The position numbers and the translations under genes were made by a program. DNA of 9,316 bases. Source: Lachnospiraceae bacterium (GTDB taxonomy: Bacteria; Bacillota; Clostridia; Lachnospirales; Lachnospiraceae). Every line of letters starts with the position of its first letter. Position 1 is the stretch's first letter. The notes under the pieces are model-generated. The model saw only the letters and a program-made list of their open reading frames with translations. It made no database searches and was not told the origin of the DNA. The stretch is from contig DPJQ01000111.1 in the NCBI GenBank assembly GCA_003542935.1, positions 16,393-25,708 of the forward strand, read 5' to 3'. Below, piece by piece: positions 1 to 6,286 of the stretch.

Positions 1-621
1 AGTGAGAATCTCCGGCTGCTTTTTTTTGGCGGCGATTTTTGCCCGAAGGCCCGGTATGCGGGGCACGGCCAGTTCCCGTTCCACCGTCAGCAGGCAGGGG
101 AAATCCACCCGGCAGAGGGTGTGGCCTTTTGCCGTCAGAGCGGTGACCGTGCAGCCGTCCGGAGTGGCCGCGTGGATACGGGAGACCCAGTAGATACTGG
201 GAATATCCAGAAACCGGGCCATGGCGCCGCCCACCTGGGCGGTGTCCCCGTCGCTGGTCTGCCGGCCGCAGAGGATCAGGTCAAAGGGCCCTCTGGCCGT
301 AATGGCCTGGGCCAGAGTGTAGGCGGTGGCTACGGCGTCTGCCCCGGCAAATTCCGGGCCGGTGAGAAGCACAGACCTGTCGGTGCCCATGGCAAAGGCC
401 TCCAAAAGAAGGCTTTTTGCGCTTTCCGGCCCCATGGAAAAGACGGTGACCGTACCGCCCTGCTCCTCTTTAAGCCGCAGGGCCGCTTCCAGGGCGGTGA
501 GATCGTACACATTGATGACGGGCGGGATATCCTTTCGGATCAGCGTGCCCATCCCCTCGTCCATTTTCCCTTCGTTCAGTGCGGGCACCTGCTTCATGCA
601 CACGGCTATCTGTAACATCAT
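1..621 (-). CDS. etfB: Electron transfer flavoprotein beta subunit, confurcating type (EtfB copy 2; 3' end cut by window edge)
   Basis: The reading frame is open from ATG at 621 to the left edge (207 codons, no stop). EtfB proteins are about 260 residues, so roughly 50 C-terminal residues are missing. Visible hallmarks are the N-terminal CMKQVP (residues 8-13), SMGPESA (62-68), the FAGADAVATAYTLA helix (91-104) and the loop GRQTSDGDTAQVG (119-131). In the family this loop holds AMP or, in bifurcating Etfs, the second FAD. The SMGP and FAGAD motifs are typical of bifurcating/confurcating EtfBs that bind NAD(H). The product should be a soluble subunit passing electrons from a flavin dehydrogenase. 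Two in-frame ATGs (621, 618) follow GAGGA; the second has the more usual spacing. It lies 56 nt after the GlcD-like oxidase, in the same direction. An EtfA partner is expected beyond the edge. The usual acidic EtfB signature near residues 158-180 is weak. Confidence 0.9.
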   Translation of the reverse strand, partial: MMLQIAVCMKQVPALNEGKMDEGMGTLIRKDIPPVINVYDLTALEAALRLKEEQGGTVTVFSMGPESAKSLLLEAFAMGTDRSVLLTGPEFAGADAVATAYTLAQAITARGPFDLILCGRQTSDGDTAQVGGAMARFLDIPSIYWVSRIHAATPDGCTVTALTAKGHTLCRVDFPCLLTVERELAVPRIPGLRAKIAAKKKQPEILT

Positions 622-639
622 GCTTTCCTCGTTTACAGG

Positions 640-667
640 GTATGGCATCCGTGGCCGGCCGCCATAC
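640..667 (-). other. Inverted repeat in the intercistronic gap before etfB copy 2
   Basis: GTATGGC at 640-646 and GCCATAC at 661-667 form a perfect 7-bp inverted repeat around a 14-nt loop that contains the 8-bp palindrome GGCCGGCC (653-660). It occupies the 56-nt gap between the GlcD-like oxidase stop (678) and the etfB start (621). No T-run follows it on the minus strand, so it does not look like an intrinsic terminator. An mRNA processing or stability element is possible but unproven. Confidence 0.35.
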
Positions 668-677
668 GACAATAATT

Positions 678-2105
678 TTATGCCCGGTAGATTATATATC
701 GGGCGGCGTCAGTTTTCCAGAGTTTTTTTCGTAATATGCCGGCGGGATCCCACTCGGCTGTCAGGGCATGGAAAGTCTCCTGCTTTTCTTCCGGCACTAA
801 CTCTCCAAGCAGGCTTTCGGCCAGTTTTCCGACACCGTATTCCCCTGCCGTCATGCCGCCCAGGGTCCGGCACTCCCGGGCCCAGTCTCTCAGCAGTTCT
901 TTACAGGCCTCGTATTCCCCGGCATTTTCCGGCATCAGGTTCGCATACGGGCTGCCGGTTCCCGCGTGGCCATAGATATAACACGGTACGTTTATGCGTT
1001 CGGCTCCTTTTCGGTAACGGGCCAGGGTGTCCGCAAAGGATTCCGTCGGGAAATCCATATCCGCAGCCAGCTTTGTCATGGCCGGGAAGGTGCGTTTGAT
1101 TTCGTCAATGCGGGCATTGACTAATTCGGAGGCGGCTCCCCGGAAATGCTCCAGCCGCCTGGCTTCGGCTTCGCCGGACACGGCCCAGGTGTCCTCGTCC
1201 ATGCAGCCGCAGTCGGCGGACAGCTCCAACAGTTCTCCCGCCAGCTCCTCCACCCCGTCCTCGGAACCGTGCAATTCCATATAGACAGCTCCGGCCGGGT
1301 TTGAGGGGAATTCAGGCAGGTCTTGAAGTTTGGCCACAGAGTCCCTGCCTGCCCCGATCAGCGCCAGCACGGGGCCGTCCAGATATTCCAGGGCTGCCAC
1401 GAAAGCAGTGTCCTCCCGGTGGGCTCCGGCGATACTCCTGGCACCCTCCACAAAACGGGCGGCAGTTTCCTCTGTCTTCAGGAAAAAACAGATGGCCCAC
1501 AGGCTTTCCGGACGGGGGATCAGTGTGAGTTCCAGGGCCGTGATGACGCCCCCGGCCCCCTCGCCGCCGACGATCCGGCCAAACAGCCCGGGTTCCTCCC
1601 GGGCCGACACGGTTTTTCTGCGCCCGTCCGCCGCCAGGAAGCGCACCGAGGCGATATTGGCCCGGGCATCGCCGTAGTGGTAGGAACAGATCCCCCGGGA
1701 GTTGTTGGCGGCGATACCGCCCACGGAGGCCGTCTCGGCGGTGGGCCAGGCGGGCCAGAACAGGCGGTCTTTCCCGGCCAGGCGGCGGATCTCTTTTTTC
1801 AGATCCAGAACCGTGAGGCCGGGTTCCACGGTCAGCAGGGCGCCGGTTTCGGTTTTTTGATAATCAAGGATTTTCGTCATGCGGCTTAAGTTCATGACAT
1901 GGCCGCCCCAGGGAACGGCGCCCCCGGTCACGCCGGTCAGGCCGCCCTGGAGAGTGACTGGGATCTTCGACGCAGCCATATGGGCCAGTATTTCGGCGGC
2001 CTCATCCTCTGTTTCCGGAAAAGAGATGCTGTCGCAGCGGCCGGTGAGCCGGGATTCATCCCCGGTATATTGTCGGTATTTCTCTTCCATCTGATAAATT
2101 TTCAT
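678..2105 (-). CDS. FAD-binding oxidase of the GlcD / D-lactate dehydrogenase family with an altered metal site
   Basis: A 475-residue soluble flavoprotein, a normal length for the GlcD/LDH family. The N-terminal FAD-binding domain (PCMH type, about residues 25-200) shows the loop QGGLTGVTGGAVP (53-65), VEPGLTVLDL (93-102), SVGGIAANNSRG (127-138) and GGEGAGGVITALEL (180-193). The C-terminal FAD-oxidase domain follows (about 200-460). Relatives oxidise 2-hydroxy acids such as lactate or glycolate and pass electrons to Etf or quinones. The usual metal-binding motif GHAGDGNLH is here GHAGTGSPY (379-387), and GEHGIG is GEYGVG (421-426). One His and the Glu remain, but two His ligands have become Tyr. 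The C-terminal DPxGILNPGK is also lost (DPAGILRKK). The ATG at 2105 overlaps the etfA stop (ATGA) and has AGGAG 7 nt upstream, so the two are likely translationally coupled. The substrate is unknown; it could have new chemistry or a non-catalytic role. Confidence 0.9.
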   Translation of the reverse strand: MKIYQMEEKYRQYTGDESRLTGRCDSISFPETEDEAAEILAHMAASKIPVTLQGGLTGVTGGAVPWGGHVMNLSRMTKILDYQKTETGALLTVEPGLTVLDLKKEIRRLAGKDRLFWPAWPTAETASVGGIAANNSRGICSYHYGDARANIASVRFLAADGRRKTVSAREEPGLFGRIVGGEGAGGVITALELTLIPRPESLWAICFFLKTEETAARFVEGARSIAGAHREDTAFVAALEYLDGPVLALIGAGRDSVAKLQDLPEFPSNPAGAVYMELHGSEDGVEELAGELLELSADCGCMDEDTWAVSGEAEARRLEHFRGAASELVNARIDEIKRTFPAMTKLAADMDFPTESFADTLARYRKGAERINVPCYIYGHAGTGSPYANLMPENAGEYEACKELLRDWARECRTLGGMTAGEYGVGKLAESLLGELVPEEKQETFHALTAEWDPAGILRKKLWKTDAARYIIYRA

Positions 2106-3052
2106 AGCAAACTCCTGTCCTGTCTGATCAGCCGGATCAGCTCCGGCAGGATCTCTTTATAGTCCCCCTGGACGACGGCGTCCGCGTGGCCCATGATGGG
2201 AGCCTCCGGGTCGGTGTTGATGGCGATAATGGCGCCGCTTTTTTCAATGCCGGCAAAAAATGCGGCTGCGCCCGAGACGCCGGCTGCAATGCACAGCTCG
2301 GGGGCGGCCAAAGTCCCCGATATGCCGATCATGGAGGACAGAGGAGCCCAGCCACCCATGGCGGCGGGTTTGCTCACGCCAAAGCCTGCGCCCATACACG
2401 CTGCCAGCTCCTGCAGGCAGGCAAGCCCCTCCGGTCCTCCGGCCCCGTTTCCCCCGGCCACCAGGAGTTTCGCCGTCTCAAGGCTGTCCCCATCGCCGTC
2501 CTCCTGAAAAATAATTTCTTTTTCGGTATCTTCATCCTCCAGAACAATCATTTCCGGAGTGGACGGGCCGTTTTCTGTCTCCCCGTCCGTCGGCAATCCC
2601 TTCGCCAGGGCGGCAAAACAGGGCAGTTTTTCTGCCAGGAACCGGGCCTCCATATGATGGGAGTATACTCTTTTACGGAGAAACAGTTTTTCATTTTTTT
2701 CTTCCGCGGCACAGACGCCGATACAGGCGCTGCCGCCGCACCGGCCGTACAGGCGGGCGGCCAGTCCCGCGGAATCGGGGTCGTCCCCGAAGATATACAG
2801 TCCGTCCGACGCCGTATCCCGGGCCAGCAGGCCAAGGATCGGTTCCGGATCATAAATCTTTTTGACAATGGCCGTCACCCGGCTCCAGGGAATGCGTCCG
2901 GCCAGCCCGGACGCCGTAGCCTCATCAGGACAGAGGAGCAGGCACCGCTCCGGTACCTCCCCGGGCCAGGAGCTCTTAAAAAAAGCCGTCGCCCGGGAGA
3001 CGGAGGCCGAGGCACCGGCGCCGTAGCCGTTTAAGATCAGAAATTTTCTCAT
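2102..3052 (-). CDS. etfA: Electron transfer flavoprotein alpha subunit homologue with a degenerate FAD site
   Basis: A 316-residue EtfA-family protein. The N-terminal domain (1-150) is divergent. The C-terminal FAD domain (190-310) is clear from PELCIAAGVSGA (251-262), INTDPEAPIMGHAD (278-291) and EILPELI (300-306). In typical EtfA this domain holds the electron-carrying FAD. Ungapped comparison with human ETFA shows the FAD-contacting residues changed: Arg249 is Lys228, Gln265-Thr266 is Ile244-Ser245, Gln285-His286 is Ala264-Phe265, and the GGRG arginine is Asn202. There is no N-terminal ferredoxin domain of the kind carried by A. woodii LctC. An acidic stretch (157-190) links the two domains. 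The start overlaps the etfB stop by ATGA and has a strong GGAGGAAGG ribosome site; the stop overlaps the oxidase start. It probably forms a complex with the adjacent EtfB and oxidase. Whether it still binds FAD is doubtful. Confidence 0.9.
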   Translation of the reverse strand: MRKFLILNGYGAGASASVSRATAFFKSSWPGEVPERCLLLCPDEATASGLAGRIPWSRVTAIVKKIYDPEPILGLLARDTASDGLYIFGDDPDSAGLAARLYGRCGGSACIGVCAAEEKNEKLFLRKRVYSHHMEARFLAEKLPCFAALAKGLPTDGETENGPSTPEMIVLEDEDTEKEIIFQEDGDGDSLETAKLLVAGGNGAGGPEGLACLQELAACMGAGFGVSKPAAMGGWAPLSSMIGISGTLAAPELCIAAGVSGAAAFFAGIEKSGAIIAINTDPEAPIMGHADAVVQGDYKEILPELIRLIRQDRSLL

Positions 3053-3864
3053 TGCCCTTCCTCCAGCGCTTTTCTGATATATTCTGTGTAGAGTTTCTCT
3101 GCGATCTCCTCCGGTGTGGCCCCAGTGATCCGCCGCGTGGCCCTTTTCAGGGAGACCGGCTCCAGATCCATGAGCCCAAGGCCGGTATATTCGCCCGCGG
3201 AATCTTCGGTAAGTCCCAAATCCCCGTATGCCAGCCGTTCCACCGGTTTTTTGCCCAGGGTCATCTTCGCCTTCAGTGTGGGCACCGGCAGACAGGAAAT
3301 CTGCGCGTTTCCCACGGAGAGTACCACGGGCGCGGATATCCGCCGCCGTGTCAGGCCCTGATTGCAGGCATAGCTCACGGACAGCGTCTGCTCATCCTCG
3401 CAGTGAAGTTCCGTGACCCGGGAAATACAGGGCACATGCAGCTTTTCCGCGCAGAGGGCGGGTGTCAGACTGTTGTTCCCCTCCGCGCTCTGCTGTCCCA
3501 GCAAAAGCACGTCAAACCCTTCGGCCTTCTCACAGTAACGGCAGATCAGCTCTGCCACCCACTCCGGGGAAAAACGCAGATCCGTCCCGCCGGGATCCAG
3601 CCGCACGCAGTTGTCAAAGCCCAGGGCATACAGGGTGCGCATGGCCGTCTCGCCGGCAGGCGGGGCGACAGTGAGGGCAGAGAGGGAGATATCTTTGCTC
3701 TCCTTGCGAAGCTGTAATGCCATGGCCAGGGCGCTCTCGTCAAAACAATTCCATATGGAAGGCAGGAAAACAGTCTCAATTCGCAGATTTTCATCCGGCT
3801 GCCATTCCTTCTCCGGCAAAATGTCCAAATCCGGTTCTGTCTTAAATAAACATAATATTTTCAT
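3049..3864 (-). CDS. etfB: Divergent electron transfer flavoprotein beta subunit (EtfB copy 1)
   Basis: A 271-residue EtfB-family protein of normal length. Family traits are the start MKILCLFKTEPD (1-12), FDESALAMALQLRK (41-54), the core strand FDVLLLGQQ (117-125) and the LKAKM segment (197-201). The nucleotide loop normally reading RQAIDGDTAQVG is here QQSAEGNNSLTP (124-135), so the DGDT and QVG residues are gone. The SMGP motif is reduced to VAPPAG (66-71), and the FAGADTxATAYTLA helix is absent. The protein therefore probably does not bind AMP, a bifurcating FAD or NAD in the usual way. It is first in the block etfB-etfA-oxidase and joins etfA by an ATGA overlap. The start at 3864 gives the expected EtfB N-terminus but has only a weak ribosome site. 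A hairpin separates it from the BCCT gene. Family assignment is firm; the loss of nucleotide binding is inferred. Confidence 0.88.
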   Translation of the reverse strand: MKILCLFKTEPDLDILPEKEWQPDENLRIETVFLPSIWNCFDESALAMALQLRKESKDISLSALTVAPPAGETAMRTLYALGFDNCVRLDPGGTDLRFSPEWVAELICRYCEKAEGFDVLLLGQQSAEGNNSLTPALCAEKLHVPCISRVTELHCEDEQTLSVSYACNQGLTRRRISAPVVLSVGNAQISCLPVPTLKAKMTLGKKPVERLAYGDLGLTEDSAGEYTGLGLMDLEPVSLKRATRRITGATPEEIAEKLYTEYIRKALEEGQ

Positions 3865-3870
3865 ATCCGC

Positions 3871-3879
3871 ATCATACCA
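3871..3879 (-). promoter_or_regulatory. Possible extended -10 element before etfB copy 1
   Basis: The minus strand reads TGGTATGAT at 3879-3871, matching the extended -10 pattern TGnTATAAT with one mismatch. No good -35 lies 17 bases upstream, because the terminator-like hairpin occupies that place. Transcription would begin about at the ATG (3864), giving a leaderless or nearly leaderless mRNA, which fits the weak ribosome site. It may equally be chance. Confidence 0.25.
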
Positions 3880-3880
3880 T

Positions 3881-3921
3881 AAACAAACGGAATCGGCGGA
3901 CTTTTTTCATCCGCCGATCCG
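3881..3921 (-). terminator. Intrinsic-terminator-like hairpin between the BCCT gene and etfB copy 1
   Basis: On the minus strand, CGGATCGGCGGA (3921-3910) pairs with TCCGCCGAT-T-CCG (3900-3888). This gives about 12 bp with one bulged T and a 9-nt A-rich loop. A T-rich tail TTTGTTTAT follows (3887-3879). An alternative outer pairing, AAACGGA with TCCGTTT, reaches back to the BCCT stop codon at 3930. It begins 8 nt after that stop, a normal place for a terminator. The tail is interrupted by G, so partial read-through into the Etf block is plausible; it would set a lower level for the downstream genes. Confidence 0.65.
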
Positions 3922-3929
3922 AAATCCGT

Positions 3930-5576
3930 TTACTTCACTCCATCCAGCTTTTTTGTAATCCAGAACTGCTTTTTATTGGGATCATATCCGTCATAGGGCA
4001 GCCGCTCGCTGGGGATGGGCCGTCCGTTCTCGTCGTAATCCTCCTTGTAGGTATCGTACTTCTTCGGATTGAACATAATCTTTAACCAGGCCACAATGAC
4101 CACAACGAAGATAAACGCGTTCAGGAAGCCGCCCACATTGCAGAGCTGCTTGATACCGTCGATACCCTTGGTACAGACCATCAGCACGCAGAGGAAGCCG
4201 GTGGTGCCGCCCCAGAGAAATTTCAGCAGGATCGGGGACTCGGTGTCGTCCGCAGTCAGACCCTCGGTACACAGGCCCGCCATGGCGTTGGTGTTGGAGT
4301 CCGCCGCCGTTACGAAGGAGACGAACACGATGACCAAAAACAGCGGGATCGTGAGCATGGCCAGGGGCATATGCTGGAGCACCGCGTAGGTGGCGGCCTC
4401 CGTGCCGCCCGCCTGCATGGCGTCATTGATGCCGAAGCCCTGCAGTTCCATCCAGATGGAGGTGCCGGAAAACAGGCCCAGCCAGATCATGGAGAAGACG
4501 GAGGGGATCAGGAAGACCACGTTCAGGAATTCCTTGACGGAATAGCCGCGACTGATCTTGCCCATGAATACGGCGGTGGTGGGGAACCAGGCCAGCCAGC
4601 AGCACATGTAGAAGGACGGCCACCAGCGGGACCAGAAATCGCCGCCGGAAGCGCCGGTCATCAGGCTGATCTCAAAGAATTTTGAGATATAAGTACCGAT
4701 GGATTCACAGGTCAGATCCAGGATATAAGCCGTGGGGCCGAAGATCAGCATGAACAGGCCCATAACCATGTATACTTTACTGTTGATGCTGGACAGGATA
4801 CGGATACCGTTCATAACGCCCGATGCGGCGGAGGCCACGAAGGCGATTACGATGGCGCTGCCGCAGATGATGTACAGCAATGTACTGTTTTGCATACCGG
4901 TCAGGCTGCAGATACCGCCGGACAGGAGCAGTACGCCGGATCCCATGGAGGCGGCCATACCGCAGCACATACAGAACAGGCAGATGGCATCCACCACCGG
5001 CGTGACCTTGGTGGTAACGGCGTCGCCCAGCACCGGTGTCATCATGGAACCGATGGCGAATCTTTTCTTCATGTTGAAGAATACGAAAGCGAAAACCAGG
5101 GCCGGCAGGCCGTAGATGGCCATCGGGGAAAAGGTCCACTCCAGGAACAGGATATTCATGGCGAAATTGACGGCGCCGCCGCTGCCGGGCTCCACGTTGG
5201 CATTTGCCGCCGGAGCGTACATGTGGTACATGGGCTCTGCGCATGCCCACAGAAGGATACCTGCGGCCATGATGGTACACAGGATGATCCAGATATAGTT
5301 GGAGTAACTCATCATGGGCCGGGCCTTGGATCCCCCGAAGCGGACATTCCGCACAGGGCTCAGGTAGGTGATAAACATGAGCAAAACGGCCACTGTAGTG
5401 GCGGAGTTAAACAGCCACTGGAAATTCTCCAGAATCCAGTTCTGTGCGGTACCCATCACCAGGTTGAAGGCGTCGTAGTTGATAAAGTTCAGGGCGATGA
5501 TTGCCACGATGATCAGCCACGGGGGCAGGAAAATACCCCAACTCAGCTTTTTACCGGTAGTTTTCTCTTCAGACAT
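3930..5576 (-). CDS. BCCT-family transporter (betaine/choline/carnitine type)
   Basis: A 548-residue inner-membrane carrier with about 12 predicted helices. BCCT hallmarks are the TM3 segment AAGILLWACAEPMYHM (104-119), the TM8 region CCWLAWFPTTAVFMGKISRG (325-344) with the family's KISRGxxxxEF signature, and FVTAADSNTNAM (421-432), equivalent to the FFVTSADS stretch. Of the BetP Trp box, W327 and W330 match Trp374 and Trp377, while the Trp373 position is Cys326. The Na2-site Ser468 of BetP corresponds to Ala424, so ion coupling may differ. Two Cys-rich helices (199-205, 325-326) are unusual. BCCT carriers move quaternary ammonium or sulfonium zwitterions. The C-terminal tail (about 503-548) is polar and cytoplasmic. 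The ATG at 5576 has a perfect AGGAGG 5 nt upstream. It is likely the uptake system for the pathway substrate, in the position where the E. coli ygc locus has an MFS carrier. Confidence 0.93.
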   Translation of the reverse strand: MSEEKTTGKKLSWGIFLPPWLIIVAIIALNFINYDAFNLVMGTAQNWILENFQWLFNSATTVAVLLMFITYLSPVRNVRFGGSKARPMMSYSNYIWIILCTIMAAGILLWACAEPMYHMYAPAANANVEPGSGGAVNFAMNILFLEWTFSPMAIYGLPALVFAFVFFNMKKRFAIGSMMTPVLGDAVTTKVTPVVDAICLFCMCCGMAASMGSGVLLLSGGICSLTGMQNSTLLYIICGSAIVIAFVASAASGVMNGIRILSSINSKVYMVMGLFMLIFGPTAYILDLTCESIGTYISKFFEISLMTGASGGDFWSRWWPSFYMCCWLAWFPTTAVFMGKISRGYSVKEFLNVVFLIPSVFSMIWLGLFSGTSIWMELQGFGINDAMQAGGTEAATYAVLQHMPLAMLTIPLFLVIVFVSFVTAADSNTNAMAGLCTEGLTADDTESPILLKFLWGGTTGFLCVLMVCTKGIDGIKQLCNVGGFLNAFIFVVVIVAWLKIMFNPKKYDTYKEDYDENGRPIPSERLPYDGYDPNKKQFWITKKLDGVK

Positions 5577-5581
5577 AAAAA

Positions 5582-5587
5582 CCTCCT
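5582..5587 (-). promoter_or_regulatory. Strong ribosome binding site of the BCCT gene
   Basis: The minus strand reads AGGAGG followed by TTTTT and ATG. This consensus site with 5-nt spacing fixes the transporter start at 5576 and is the strongest ribosome site in the window. Confidence 0.75.
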
Positions 5588-5598
5588 TTTTGGTTGCG

Positions 5599-5618
5599 GC
5601 GCCGGATATGGTCGGCGC
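5599..5618 (-). other. GC-rich stem-loop in the BCCT leader
   Basis: GCGCCG (5599-5604) and CGGCGC (5613-5618) form a 6-bp perfect stem with an 8-nt loop. It lies 23-42 nt upstream of the BCCT start, in the 75-nt gap after the YcxB-like gene. On the minus strand it is not followed by T, so it is not a terminator for these genes. It may stabilise or help process the BCCT mRNA; function unproven. Confidence 0.35.
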
Positions 5619-5651
5619 GTCTCTCTTTTTCCCTCCCGGCTCCGGAAAGGT

Positions 5652-6260
5652 TTAGGGCTGTCCCTTAGCATCGACGCTTCTGCGGTCAAAAAACCGTCGG
5701 GCGTACTTTTGCAGCGTGTCGCGGGTCAGCTGAATCTCGGAGCCGTTCATTCGGCGTTTCGGCAGACAGAAATTGGTCATACGGTCCAGGCGCAGGGCAA
5801 ATACCGTGTCACTCTCAAAAGCACGGCAGTCTTTATCCCCCTGGATATCCAGCCGTTCCCGCCCGTAGGGCACGATGTACCCGTCGGAGGAAAGCCTGAC
5901 TTTATACGTGCCTTTCCGTCTGCTGATTTTTTTTGCGCCTTGTTTTGCTTTTATTCCGGGATAGGCGAGAACCAGGAATGAGAACAGGGCAAACAGCACC
6001 GCCCCGATCTCAAACATCAGCCCATAGGGGTTCATGGCAAATAAAACCGCACAGACCGCCGCTGCCGCCAGCAGGAAGATTCCCACCCCATAGCGGGCCT
6101 TTTTGCTCCTCCTGTCGACGATCATGAGGAGTGCCTCATACACTTCCCCATAGGTCATATCGTAGGAGAGGCTGATGGAGCGCACGGGCTCCTCGGCCGG
6201 GGGACGGTCTTTTAGCCTGCGGCCGGTAATTCTGCCTGTGATGCCGATTTTTTCTGCCAT
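5652..6260 (-). CDS. Small membrane protein with a YcxB-like C-terminal domain
   Basis: A 202-residue protein of unknown function. A basic N-terminal stretch (1-25) is followed by a cytoplasmic segment, two hydrophobic helices (about 57-76 and 82-100) forming a hairpin, a very basic linker (103-116) and a C-terminal beta-rich domain (118-192). That order, and a C-terminal pattern of DGYIVPYGRERLDI (126-139), LRLDRMTNF (157-165), CLPKRRM (165-171) and a closing helix, resemble the YcxB-like family (C-terminal PH-like domain). A GTG at 6284 could extend it by 8 codons, but it has no ribosome site. The ATG at 6260 has AAAGG at 8-nt spacing and was chosen. It lies 26 nt after the kinase gene and 75 nt before the transporter gene. 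Its presence in a catabolic operon is unexplained; a membrane accessory to the transporter or a sensor is speculative. Confidence 0.8.
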   Translation of the reverse strand: MAEKIGITGRITGRRLKDRPPAEEPVRSISLSYDMTYGEVYEALLMIVDRRSKKARYGVGIFLLAAAAVCAVLFAMNPYGLMFEIGAVLFALFSFLVLAYPGIKAKQGAKKISRRKGTYKVRLSSDGYIVPYGRERLDIQGDKDCRAFESDTVFALRLDRMTNFCLPKRRMNGSEIQLTRDTLQKYARRFFDRRSVDAKGQP

Positions 6261-6286
6261 AGTTTTCGCCTTTCCGTTCAGCACTT

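Noticed and set aside
326..1099. Long plus-strand open frame of 257 codons
   Set aside because: Antisense shadow of the etfB and GlcD-like genes; no family motifs and no ribosome site. GC-rich coding DNA commonly leaves such frames open.
2186..3034. Plus-strand open frame of 282 codons opposite etfA
   Set aside because: Composition is Gly/Arg/Gln-rich with no recognisable domain, while the minus strand encodes a clear EtfA.
678..3864. Ordinary lactate dehydrogenase/Etf operon (lctBCD)
   Set aside because: The gene order fits, but the metal-site histidines, EtfA FAD residues, EtfB nucleotide loop and the LctC ferredoxin domain are missing, so lactate oxidation cannot be assigned.
5599..5630. 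Plus-strand intrinsic terminator (GC stem followed by CTCTCTTTTT)
   Set aside because: It would only serve plus-strand transcription, and no plus-strand gene is supported; the T-run is interrupted and distant from the stem.
4890..5981. Plus-strand open frame of 363 codons opposite the BCCT and YcxB-like genes
   Set aside because: His/Gly/Asp-rich shadow of a membrane protein gene; it spans two minus-strand genes and their gap and has no family features.
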